The position numbers and the translations under genes were made by a program. Source: Lineus longissimus (Eukaryota; Nemertea; Pilidiophora; Heteronemertea; Lineidae). Taken from it: 64,000 bases of DNA. Within the stretch, counting starts at the first letter, position 1. Every line of letters begins with the position of its first letter. A model generated the notes under the pieces. It did no database searches. It was not told the origin of the DNA and saw only the letters and a program-made list of their open reading frames with translations. The stretch spans positions 14,264,599 to 14,328,598 of the forward strand of contig NC_088309.1 in assembly GCF_910592395.1 (NCBI RefSeq). The letters run 5' to 3'. Shown piece by piece: positions 1 through 9,499 of this stretch.

Positions 1-1500
1 GAACTTTCTGACAAAGTTAATTAACGTTATTCTCTTTGAAACTCTGGTAACTGGTACAGCTAGGACAAAAAAATTACCATTTTATATGTTAAACAGGATG
101 TAGTCTCCTTTTAAGTAGGACATGCGTCCACGGTGTGGTCCCGCTCGGCAGTGAGATATCAGAAGCCAAGAAAGCAACATCACGATAATTATAAGAACTC
201 AAAGTCAAACTATTTTCAATATGATTTTCAATACTATTTCAGAGACATTTTAGAGTCCCCAGCTTTGTAAGTTTGATTCTGGTTGCCAATTTATATCAAT
301 TTCTCATGTCTTATATCTTTAGGTAAAATTAGCAGTAGGCTTATTTCAATGATTATTAATTACAGATTGAACCGCCGCCGCCGCTGCTAACACCAGCTCA
401 GATGAACTACCTTTCACCATCATGAATGCTAAAGCTACATGTATCACGAAAGATGAAGAATTACAATTAATAAAGGCGTGTTTCGTACAAAGGGACATTT
501 CTTCATTTAAATTTGATCATAGTTTGGAATATCTCGCTCGAAATTACACCGTCCGAACTGCAAGTGCAATGCATCGTGATGTGACGACGGCCAACACTAT
601 GTAAATGTAGTTCCCAATCAAGTGCATGAATCTATAGTTATTGGGACGAGCCTACCAATGCACCAATTTAGTCAGAAAGCATGGCTATAGACGTGGATAG
701 TTGATGGCAGGGCAACGTTTCCCAGATTTAATGGACCAGTGGTCATTGGTGTCCTGGACTATTCGCACATAAACACCACATCAAGAAAGCTGATAAACAA
801 AAGATCACAGACATACAGGTTGTTCTGAGTAATTCCTAAAATCCTCAGCACCATCCGTAGCTGAATAAACAAAATATGGTTTTATGTTTCCCAAATCAAT
901 GTGCAGAGCATGTAACCCCTCATGACGTTATCTGACGTCGTCTTACGCATGCAAATTCCAAGTAAATGCATTGTTGTGGGCCAAAAGATGTCACGTCACG
1001 TCCAACGACACAACCCAAATGTTCAATGCAGCCATGCTTTTCGTCACTGTTCTCAATACTAAATGAAGGATTGGTCAACCGTGAATAAACTTTTTACAAC
1101 TTAATTTCATATTTTTGGAATTATTGGATCCCATATGTCCATTACACTTAAAACATTTATGGTTATAGAAGACTTTAGGGGCTCTTTCGTTGGCAGTACT
1201 TAGAGTAAGCTTATTCAAGCAATGTATTTCAAGTTGTCCATGCTTTTTTAATCAATGTTCATGATATTTTGAATGCTTTTGCCAGTTTTGGTGATGTTTT
1301 GATTTAAAACATGACTTTTAAAATGTCATGGTAAACTTACGCTGCCTGTGAAAAGATGGCCGAAATTTATTTTCGCATACGGTCTATAGGCTAGGCTTTG
1401 TTCCCCTGCCTTTAATAAAACTTATCACCAATGAAATAATTTCATTTAGCATTCTAAAAGGCCTTAGTCACAGTATATCATTGTTTCTAATACAAAATAC
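1..1500. other. Mostly non-coding, AT-rich; no gene supported
   Basis: I see no convincing gene. One weak candidate is a last coding exon beginning after the acceptor-like tail at 361-365, which would read IEPPPPLLTPAQMNYLSPS and stop at 423-425; nothing upstream in the window confirms it. The overlapping 60-residue ATG frame at 422-604 has no recognisable motif. Possible AATAAA signals lie near 863 and 1083. Confidence 0.3.
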
Positions 1501-1628
1501 ATTACGCCTCGTTTTGATCGGAGCGGTCTTGGTATCGTAACCAATGACCGCCTGGGTAGGTATAAAATTCTGAATTTTAGCAGACGAATTATTTTCACCA
1601 AGAAGCAACGACTCAGCCCCACAAAACA

Positions 1629-1922
1629 ATGTCAAGAACACGAGATTTTGAAGTATTCCCCGATATTGGGATTTGTGAAGTAGGGAGGATACCCGAGGAC
1701 TCTTTCGAGGTCGTCAGTCAGGATTCAGAAGAGGTCAAAGACGAGGAAATGGTAGAAATCGAGCTAGCAGACTGGGAATTCCCTTGCTGCGTGACGTCAT
1801 CTTCACAAGCAACAATATGGCGGAGTTCCGGACACCAGGCTGGATCATTCTTTGACAAAAACGGAACATATATACCTTTCAAATCGTATTTAATTTGTTT
1901 AATTTTGAAACCGCTCGGGTAG
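1629..1922 (+). CDS. Small hypothetical reading frame downstream of a TATA-like box
   Basis: The frame codes for 97 residues beginning MSRTRDFEVFPDIGICEVG. Its first half is acidic (VVSQDSEEVKDEEMVEIEL) and it ends inside the long palindrome that follows. A TATAAAA string about 65 bases upstream and a CCAAT string before it look promoter-like, which is why this start was chosen. I recognise no domain. It may be a short gene carried by a repeat, or chance: the last 12 codons lie in the palindrome's arm. Confidence 0.25.
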   Translation: MSRTRDFEVFPDIGICEVGRIPEDSFEVVSQDSEEVKDEEMVEIELADWEFPCCVTSSSQATIWRSSGHQAGSFFDKNGTYIPFKSYLICLILKPLG

Positions 1923-1995
1923 ACCTCAAATTACGTCCAAAACCCTCGGCGAAGCGCCTCGGGTTTTGGACTGCATTTTCGGTCTACCCGAGCGG
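1911..1995. repeat. 85-bp imperfect palindrome (hairpin)
   Basis: The outer arms CCGCTCGGGTAGACC (1911-1925) and GGTCTACCCGAGCGG (1981-1995) are perfect complements. Inner arms GTCCAAAACCC and GGGTTTTGGAC pair as well, leaving a small GC-rich centre. The result is a cruciform-capable sequence typical of a miniature transposon terminus. Confidence 0.8.
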
Positions 1996-2237
1996 TCTTG
2001 ATTATACAACCAATGACCGCCAGCTCGGTATTAATTCCTTAATTCATTTAGCACTCTGATCGGTGATCAAAGAGCAACTTCTCATGCATTCCATTTCCAA
2101 CAACTCACCACATTGATCAGATACTGATATCATTTCAAGTTCAACAACATTACGATGACTTTTCTGGAAGGCCTTTTGCCAGGACTGTGGCTATTATTAC
2201 GGTAGTATCTAATTAATGCATTTTACATACAAACAAC

Positions 2238-2415
2238 TGGCTATTCTTACGGCGGTCAATTTTAATTTTTTTGAGCCTTAATCCTACCCCAAGGCCAAAC
2301 CTAACCCAGACCCTGTCCCTTACTCCTAACACTAACCCCTCCTTGTCCCCTTATCCTCAGTTTAATCTCTAAAATCGCTGACATTTTTATTGTTACGGTA
2401 CCGTAAGAATAGCCA
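2238..2415. mobile_element. Short inverted-repeat element (MITE-like)
   Basis: TGGCTATTCTTACGG at 2238-2252 is exactly inverted at 2401-2415 (CCGTAAGAATAGCCA). The interior is rich in CCCTAACC-like strings, as in many miniature DNA transposons. A diverged terminus, TGGCTATTATTACGG, also lies near 2185. No coding capacity. Superfamily not determined because no clear target duplication is seen. Confidence 0.6.
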
Positions 2416-4772
2416 CTTTGTTTTGGGCCAGATACTTCGAAGGGCAAACTATTTTTACTTGAAATGAAATGTCCTGGGGACATTGTGCTCACCTGGGAAT
2501 CATTTAGTTGCAGATGAAATGACATATGGAGGTTAAATTGACCTTTATATATGACAAAATGTGGCACTGTCAATGACACTTTTAGAGTTTAACTTCTTCA
2601 ACTTGATAAACTAGGTCACAATTGACCCGAATTGTGTCAACTTGTACAGATTCCCAATAGGTGTCTCCATATAAAATCTGAAGAATCTCAGACAAATAGT
2701 AGTGAAATGCATCAACTTCAGTGGAATTTTAGAGTTTGACCTTTCTGGCCTTGGAAACTAGATCAAGGTTAAAATGTTATAGTTGCACGCTCTATGTCAA
2801 TCTTGATTACATCGATCAATGATGCCCCTTTGAGAATCACACAGTGAAGGTTTCTTGATATAACTCACATTGAGTTTTATGACCTGACCTACTTACACCT
2901 GAAAAGTAGCTCACATTGACCAGAGTTTTTTGTTAATATGTACAGATGCCGAATAGGTGTCTACATATCAAATTTGAAGAGTCTAGGACAATTAATGACG
3001 AAACGGGCCACCTTTGCTGAAATTTTAGAGTTTGACCTCTGTGACCTTCAAAAGTAGGTCAAATCAAAAACCCGTACCTTATGTCATGTAATCTCATCAG
3101 AAGTATTGACAGTAAAAATTTCATTGTTCTAGCTATCAACGCTCATGAGATATTGAAAAGATAGGAATCACACTGACTTGGTCATTTTGGCTGTTCTACC
3201 AGAGGGGGTTCATTCCTGGCACTGCTTTGATAATGTTGCAAGTAGGCATGCAGGCTATTTACATACTTACTGTTGAAATATTGCCAAATTTAGCTATAGT
3301 CTTGAAATATAGAGGAGCAAATACACAGAGAGGAATCACACTGACTTGGTCAAGTCATGTGTAACCTTGGGCAACACAATTTTCTATAATGATGTCTTCA
3401 TAGGATTTTACAAACTTGACCTACTTATCATTGAAAAGTTGGTCACATTGACCTACTTTTTTGGTCAACATGTAGAGATGCTCAATAAGTGTCTACCGTA
3501 TTTTGCTGCGTATAAAACGCACCGGGGTATAAAGCGCACCCATTGAGTCCGTGGACAAAATCCAGACATAAGGCGCACCTACGTATAACACGCAGTACAT
3601 TTTACATACTACAGGTATACACAATGTACCGGGTATACTGGGCATAAACAATTTTTGCCGGTTTTTAAATTGAACTTCCTATTTCTTTTTCAGTTGAAAA
3701 GGACTGTTGTAACAATGAAGAGGGAAAGTGGTCATACACACCTCCGACCCTGCATCACATACTAGTTGCTAATAAAGCCGATACATTTGTACTGCGTTCC
3801 TCTTTCTTATCTCACTACAGCGGTAGTCTTGCTCGTACTGGATATAACCGATAAAGCTTTTCTCATTGAGAGAAAAACTGTGTTGTGCTCAACTACAATT
3901 TCGTGTGTTGACACGTGGTTGGCGGTATGGGGCCTCGCTTTGATGTTAAATCATGGCGGCACACGATCAGCTGATTTATCGATTTGGATTTATCTCGCAT
4001 CTACGCTCTGAATATTGCCGCTAAGGACCCTCAAAAGCATTTATAGAAGTAACTGAAATGATAATGAGGATACTTATATGTATTGCGTACAGAACAGGCG
4101 AGTTAGCATCGGTGAACTATGCAAAGTGCATCGATATTCCCGATTTTTCTTTCGTGCAAAAATATAAAATGCGCCTACTTGGTTGCGAGCCAAAAAAGCC
4201 GTCAAAAGAAATGAGTTGATGGAAAAAATCTTGTGATCATTCGGTGGCTTCCTAGGGCTAGGCCATAGATAACACGCACCTTCGTATAACGCGCACCCCC
4301 CGATTTTAGGGCTTTCTTGGGTCAAAAAGCTGCGCCTTATACGCAGCAAAATACGGTACATACCAAATTTAAAGAGTCTACAACAAGTGATGATGAAACG
4401 TGCCACCTGCGGTGAAGTCATAGAGTTTGACCTCTGTAACCTTGAAAAGTAGGTCAAATCAAAAACCCGGGTAGTATGTCATGTAGTCTCTTCAGAGGTA
4501 TCTACAGAAAAAAATTCAAGATCCTAGCTATCAGCATTCATGAGATATTCACAAAATAAGGTTTTCAAAGATGGTCGCCTGGAGCCCAGAAAGTAGGTCA
4601 AATTGCAATGATTTTCGGTATGTCAGGTCATGCTGTCATAAGACATCCACACACCAAGTTTCAACCTCCAAGACTCAATGGTGAGCAAAGGTGCCACCAT
4701 TGTTGACGGACGCCGGACGGACCGCCCGACGACGGACAAGACGTGACGACATAAGCTCACCCAGGTGAGCTA
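2416..4772 (-). repeat. Old hairpin-ended dispersed repeat, interrupted by a younger insertion
   Basis: The segment consists of diverged subunits carrying a signature such as TTTGACCTCTGTGACCTT followed by AAGTAGGTCAAATC, seen at 3031-3066 and 4428-4460. Its right end is the hairpin AGCTCACCCAGGTGAGCT (about 4752-4769) preceded by GC-rich ACGCCGGACGGAC-type sequence. Related copies lie at 27770-28860, 47840-48060 and 56920-57215. No coding capacity is apparent. The left boundary is uncertain. Positions 3496-4356 are a later insertion. Confidence 0.6.
3496..4356. mobile_element. TA-flanked non-autonomous DNA transposon (mariner/pogo-like)
   Basis: The element starts CCGTATTTTGCTGCGTATAA and ends with the inverted TTATACGCAGCAAAATACGG. 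It is bounded by TA at 3494-3495 and 4357-4358, and removing it with one TA restores the flanking repeat (GTGTCTA joined to CATACCAAATTT, compare 2960-2975). Imperfect terminal repeats run about 100 bases with recurrent CGTATAA and GCGCACC blocks. The TA duplication fits the Tc1/mariner/pogo group. No transposase frame is seen, so it is non-autonomous. Confidence 0.8.
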
Positions 4773-4778
4773 AAAACG

Positions 4779-4990
4779 GTGTCATCCCATTTCGCCTACT
4801 CTCATTTCGACTACACCCACTTCGCCTACACCCATTTCACCTACTCCTATTTCGCCTACACCCAATTCGCCTACTTCCCATTACGCCTAAACCCATTTTC
4901 CCTACTCCCATTTCGCCTACTTCCCATTTCGCCTACTCCTATTTCGCCTACTTCCCATTTTGCCTACTTCCCATTTTGCCTAGTATGTGA
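4779..4990 (+). repeat. Degenerate satellite of about 16 bp (CCCATTTCGCCTACT)
   Basis: About a dozen copies of a 15-17 base unit (CCCATTTCGCCTACT and variants) lie in tandem, directly abutting the hairpin end of the preceding repeat. The same unit recurs inverted at 7277-7330 and more weakly at 12420-12470. The repetitive His-Phe-Ala-Tyr reading frame through it is an artefact of the satellite. Confidence 0.85.
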
Positions 4991-4999
4991 TATTAAGGC

Positions 5000-6326
5000 A
5001 TATTTCTTAGGCATTTTTGGACATTTTATAGCTCCTGTATATGGGTATGGGGCAGGCGTATACCTACTACAGGGTGGGCCAAAAAATGTGTCCCTGCCTT
5101 TTTGCTCAGCCCAGGTCTCTACCGCATCAAGAATGGGGACAATGAAGGTGATAGCAACAGAGTGTACGAGGTGCTCAGAAGCGTGCTCCCCATTGTAAAA
5201 GGATATAGCCAGGCAATAACAAGTTACTTATTAATAATAAGTAACTTGTTAAATGGCTGTATTGTTTATCTAAAGAGAGCACAATTATGCAAAGAATAAT
5301 GCTTTAGAAATCTCATTTATCTTCACCTTAAAGGGTAACTCGTGTCAAATTTCACCATAATGTTTTAGCTGTTTTTGACAAATGACCAGGTCTCAAAGTT
5401 GCGACCAGTTGGTCGCATTTTGCGATCTTAATTTTCAAAATGCGATCATAACTGGGAGTCCATTCGCACCCGTGCGATATGAAAATGCTGCCCTGATGCG
5501 ACCGCATTATCTTTATGCGACTGTCTGATTTGTTGAACACAATGCTACTAAATTTCTGCGAATTAAGCCCACGTGCGATCAAAGTTCAAATCTTCCGTTC
5601 CTGGTTAGTACGCATAGTTTTTCTTCATGCCAGAACTCCCGTCAATGTCTTTCGTCGGCCCAGTAGCTCATACACAAGCCGGTCTCGATAAATAAATCCA
5701 ATCACATTCCCAGGAACTTCTTACGCCCACTGCACAAGTGTATAACGCAGCGCAAATATAACCTAGTGGACGAGATAACAATAACAGGTTAGTTCCTCAA
5801 TAGGCCAGCCGGAACTTTAAAGATGGCGCTGCTGAATGCAGGTGATTTATTGTTTAGTAGCGGTGGGTTTGTTGCTTGTTGCTCAGCACGTGCTTGACAA
5901 GCAATGGCGCTGCTAAATTTTTGAGGCTAGTAGCACACTGTCAGACCAAAGATTGCAGCTGTGCTACCTAATCTTTGAGGCTAGTATAGTAGCACAGTGC
6001 TACTAAGTCAAAAAGTTAACTTTGAGCCCTGGTGACTACGTCACTTTCTCATAAATCGGTAAGGTTTTCGAATCGAAATGCACATTTTCTAGAAATTGAT
6101 GGTTTTAATCTCGCCTGGACGGCTCGCTTCGATGCCGTTGAAATTGCGCTACGCCGATGACGTCACAACATGAACATTTTCGCGGTCGCGGTGGTTTACA
6201 TTCAATTAAAACAGCGATTTTATAATAAATCTAATCAAAAATGAAAAATTTCAGCTTTACATTTGCGATCAACAATTAAAAACGGACATATTTCCGCAAA
6301 GTTGTAAATCACATCATAGTATCACT
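5000..6326. other. Intergenic repeats; no gene supported
   Basis: This stretch holds a 33-bp palindrome (annotated separately), a run of GCGACC/GCGATC-rich sequence at 5395-5580 typical of a dispersed repeat, and near-duplicate motifs TTTGAGGCTAGTAGCAC at about 5918 and 5970. Short reading frames here lack recognisable domains. Confidence 0.4.
5218..5250. repeat. Perfect 33-bp palindrome
   Basis: The arms AACAAGTTACTTATT (5218-5232) and AATAAGTAACTTGTT (5236-5250) are perfect complements around a three-base loop AAT. There is no T-run after it and this is eukaryotic DNA, so it is not read as a terminator. Confidence 0.9.
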
Positions 6327-6515
6327 TTAACCCTTTAGCTCCTTGAGATTTTATTTTTAAATACCATGGTTCCCTAGAGCATTTTCACATTTTCACGAAA
6401 AATGACACGTATTCGTTTTTTGGAAAAAGAGATAGAAAAACTAAAAGATAATGTACTACAAGTTGTGTTTATTTTGTTCTATGGAAGGTCCTCTACACAT
6501 CTGAGGGTTAAAACA
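6327..6515. mobile_element. Possible TTAA-flanked mini element (piggyBac-like ends)
   Basis: TTAACCCTTTAG at about 6327 and the inverted CTGAGGGTTAA at about 6505-6515 give TTAA-bounded ends with matching CCCT termini, as known for piggyBac-type elements. Only about six bases of the termini match, so this is tentative. A possible acidic N-terminal transposase exon lies just to the right on the minus strand. Confidence 0.3.
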
Positions 6516-6557
6516 GGTCATAGAAGTCTGTCAAATAATATTTCATATCATGTCTCC

Positions 6558-7118
6558 TGGACGCCCAGATCCGCCCGACCACGTGTACCCGCACGCAGCA
6601 GACAAAAAGGCGCTAAAATAATCACAGCATGGACAATGTACATCATAGCAGTGCTTCAACACATAAACCGATGATCATGTAGTGCTCAGTGGTTTTGTAA
6701 GTGACCCTTATAGGCCCTTTTCCAGACCCCCTCCTTCCTCAATTCCTCCTCCAATATCTAAGTCTGAACCTCTAAAATCTACAACACAACTATCTGAATT
6801 GTCGCTGTCTAAATCCAGCTGCTGTAACACATCGTCGACTCCAAAATAAGCCATTGTCCTGCCACACAAAAGCTCCACAATGGCATGATTTGCAAAATGT
6901 CAACAAACCTTGGTCCCAAACTTCAACTGAAAATTACACACTATCGATACACAGCAACATGATAATTACACACTATCGATACACAGCAACATCATAAAAA
7001 CATGCATGCATTCAATGCAGTATACTTCCTGGTACCTGAAAATGAGGTTGGTCTCACTCCACAGTTCCCATGTATTTTTCCATTTATGATTTGTGCGGTC
7101 GGGCGGTTGCGGGCATCC
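6558..7118. repeat. Inverted repeat around an acidic reading frame
   Basis: CTGGACGCCC...CCGCCCGACCAC at about 6558-6582 is inverted at about 7091-7118 (GTGCGGTCGGGCGG...GGGCATCCAG). The pair encloses the minus-strand frame at 6708-6854 and a 32-base duplication of ACACACTATCGATACACAG (6932-6960 and 6964-6992). It may be a decayed DNA transposon. Confidence 0.4.
6708..6854 (-). CDS. Acidic 48-residue frame, possible piggyBac-like N-terminus
   Basis: The frame starts MAYFGVDDVLQQLDLDSDNS and continues with a Gly- and Glu-rich stretch before a TAA. Many piggyBac-type transposases begin with a short Asp/Ser-rich segment like this, and TTAA-flanked CCCT ends lie nearby, but no catalytic domain follows. 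I treat it as a possible truncated transposase exon; it could equally be an unrelated short protein or chance. Confidence 0.25.
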   Translation of the reverse strand: MAYFGVDDVLQQLDLDSDNSDSCVVDFRGSDLDIGGGIEEGGGLEKGL

Positions 7119-7276
7119 AGTGAGAAACGGGCAGGGCAGTTCCAGGCGTCTAGGATATAAGGATTATCTGCTAGAATTTGAAACTATTTCTTTTGGACCC
7201 CACCTTTTCTTGGCAGACACCCACTTAAAATATCCACAAAGTTTTATAGTACCACTATCTAGGCAAACCATACTTC

Positions 7277-7330
7277 AACAGGCAAAATGGGAAGTAGGCG
7301 AAATGGGAAGTAGGCGAAATGGGTTGTAGG
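7277..7330 (-). repeat. Inverted copy of the 4.8-kb satellite unit
   Basis: AAATGGGAAGTAGGCG repeats here about three times, the reverse complement of the CGCCTACTTCCCATTT array at 4779-4990. The two inverted arrays bracket a 2.3-kb interval. Confidence 0.75.
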
Positions 7331-7358
7331 TAGTCTTAAAACATAAGACGATAAAAGA

Positions 7359-7393
7359 ACAAGAGGCCCACGGGCCTGGCACTCAGCTGGATG
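7359..7393 (+). repeat. Terminus of a dispersed repeat (CAAGAGGCCCA family)
   Basis: AACAAGAGGCCCACGGGCCT followed by GGCACTCAGCTG. A second copy with the same start lies at 8922-8956 (AACAAGAGGCCCAAGGGCCT). GGCCC and GGGCC form a small hairpin, so these look like ends of a short dispersed family. Confidence 0.5.
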
Positions 7394-7893
7394 ACCTGAT
7401 AGTAATAACATAGGACTGAGGGTGTAAAGTAGTAAATATGGGCTTTATACTACTGTTTGAAGGACAAGAGAACACGTTATACCACTAAAATTTCCAATGC
7501 AGAGCTGCCAGCTGGATGAAATATGACTGAACTAATCATCCATGGTATGTAAATATTACAAGAGGCAACGGAAGATATCCCTAGTTCAGTAGGTTGTATC
7601 GGTAGCTTTACAGAAAAGAAGTGTCACAGAGGATCTAACTTCTCCATGGACAACTGTAGTATGTCCAGGCTGGGTTGTACGTGCTGTAACCAAGGATACA
7701 AAATGCTGTCTGTAATTGAGAGGTATCCTGATAACAGAGGTCAAAATAAATAGAAATGACCAGTTTGGGACTAACACCACTGTCTTTTTTTGTAATAAGG
7801 TAGAGATTACAGGAGTCAACAAAATTAACATTATTGAGAGAAATTGACCTGTCCTGCAGGTGATTGGAATTTACAAAGGGTTGTTTTTCATGA

Positions 7894-8000
7894 CATTGTG
7901 CTCTACTGCGTATCCCTAGTGAGTCGATCGGGAACCAATCCATTTTTTTTCAGCATTGTGCTCTACTGCGTATCCCTAGTGAGTCGATCGGGAACCAATC
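7894..8000 (+). repeat. Two-copy 60-bp tandem duplication
   Basis: ATTGTGCTCTACTGCGTATC through GGGAACCAATC occurs at 7894-7940 and again exactly 60 bases later at 7954-8000. The copies are identical over 47 bases, so the duplication is recent. Confidence 0.9.
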
Positions 8001-9093
8001 TATCCGTGGCGCAAACAGGTTCAAATTGGCTATATCTTGAATAGATTGAATTGCGATGAAAATCTAATGCAATAAAGGAGCAATATCGAAGAGACAAATT
8101 AATCAAACCAATTGTCCACAGACTCGGACCCTCCAATGGCGTGATGTATGCGTGCATATAAAAGCATATCAATTGATCCGATAGAGATGATGAGGCAATG
8201 TCATTGTCGTTCCTTAGTTTTAGTCAGCAATATGACCCTTTTTATACGGAGAAGGAGAACCCAGATAGGCCTTCACATGTCGGCTTCCAAATGGCTCGAA
8301 CCAACTGTAAAATGCGTGCTCCTACTACATGTACTGTAGCAATGTATTGGGCAAGGCACTTAGTCGACAGGCAAGCTAGAAGTTCAGCACCGTGAGCAGC
8401 TCCTTGATAAGGCCATGTCAGGTTCAGCGCGCCTCTTCAGATACATCAAGTATTGAAAGCTGTGGTGAGCACATAAAAAGACCATGGTCACCTTAATTTG
8501 AAAATCCCTTCATAATCAAGGGCTAGCTCTGACTAAAACAGCACCCATAAACAATAGACCACCAATTTGACCCCAGCTCCTAACTGCGGGAAAACCCAAG
8601 TCCAGCAACCAAAAATACCAAAAATACATTTTTGTTTACATTTGAACTGCACACATGCGTTTGTTTACAATTTCATTTCCCACGAAATCTCGAAAATCAG
8701 GTGACCTGCAATCGTGGATTGAAAATAACATTAACCTGGGTTCAGCAGGTCAGCAGGTCAGCAGGTGTACCCGCTGTTCCAATCATCTCCCTACAGCCAG
8801 CTGTTCAAAGGGTATTGTTATTCACCCCACAGGGAGTACAGGTAATTGATTAAGCCCCTGCACAACTTAACAGCAATGGCTTGGCTTCTGTGAGTGGTAA
8901 GGAGAATTGACAGTATCCGATTAACAAGAGGCCCAAGGGCCTGGCGCTCAGCTGAAATGGATAGGTGAAGGCAAGGGCCAAGTGTGTGTCGGTACCGTTA
9001 TTATGAGGCAACGTGAAGCTATAACGTCTAGCACGCAGAAGTGCTGATGCAAAAGACCTTCTTGCTATATCAGTGCATGCTGAAGTACTGAGT

Positions 9094-9187
9094 TGACGTC
9101 ACCCTGGTATTATGACGTAAAGTCATTTCTATTGCCGTTGCAGTAGTGGGGTGTGTGATGACGTCAAGGAGTTGTGTGGTGACGTCA
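9094..9187 (+). promoter_or_regulatory. Cluster of three perfect CRE palindromes
   Basis: TGACGTCA occurs at 9094-9101, 9159-9166 and 9180-9187, with a half-match ATGACGTAA near 9112. TGACGTCA is the known binding site of CREB/ATF bZIP factors. No gene start is identified next to it, so regulatory use is inference. Confidence 0.5.
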
Positions 9188-9414
9188 AAGAGTGGAGTCC
9201 TTGTCTTCATGCAGCGTAGGTGGAACTAATAACATGCACATGGACACAAGGTACATAATTATTAAAGTGTATTTTGTGAGGTGGGGCCTGGTGCTTTACA
9301 ATGGTCAAATGAACCGACTGTTGTCTGGACATTTATGAAGTGGATGCAGCCAAATGTTTGGGACGGTCTTTTTTGTATGTGAAGAAAAGAAGATAAAGAG
9401 TTGGTTAACAAAAT

Positions 9415-9495
9415 GAACTTTATTGGTACGGCAGATATTTGATGCCTTTCGGCAGATATTTGAAGCGCCTTGCGGCAGATATTTGATAACCCTCT
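9415..9495. repeat. Three-copy CGGCAGATATTTGA repeat
   Basis: CGGCAGATATTTGA occurs three times at roughly 20-22 base spacing. It forms part of several overlapping minus-strand frames, none of which has a known domain. Confidence 0.6.
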
Positions 9496-9499
9496 CCGG

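Larger units (their letters stand above)
1521..2022. repeat. Direct repeat with CCAAT-containing motif flanking a palindrome
   Basis: The motif GAGCGGTCTTG...CCAATGACCGCC occurs near 1521-1552 and again near 1990-2022 in the same orientation. Between them lie a TATA-like string (TATAAAA near 1561), a 97-codon ATG frame and an 85-bp palindrome. The two copies suggest a small mobile element or a duplicated promoter fragment. Confidence 0.45.
7394..9260. other. Intergenic, short tandem repeats; no gene supported
   Basis: No coding frame here has a recognisable domain. The stretch contains an exact 60-base-period duplication at 7894-8000, a triple AGCAGGTC at about 8745-8770, a CAAGAGGCCCA-type repeat end at 8922-8956 and a cluster of CRE-like sites at 9094-9187. 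Confidence 0.4.

Noticed and set aside
4779-5198. 139-codon frame rich in His-Phe-Ala-Tyr
   Set aside because: It is the translation of a degenerate 16-bp satellite.
5218-5250. Rho-independent terminator
   Set aside because: No T-run and the DNA is eukaryotic.
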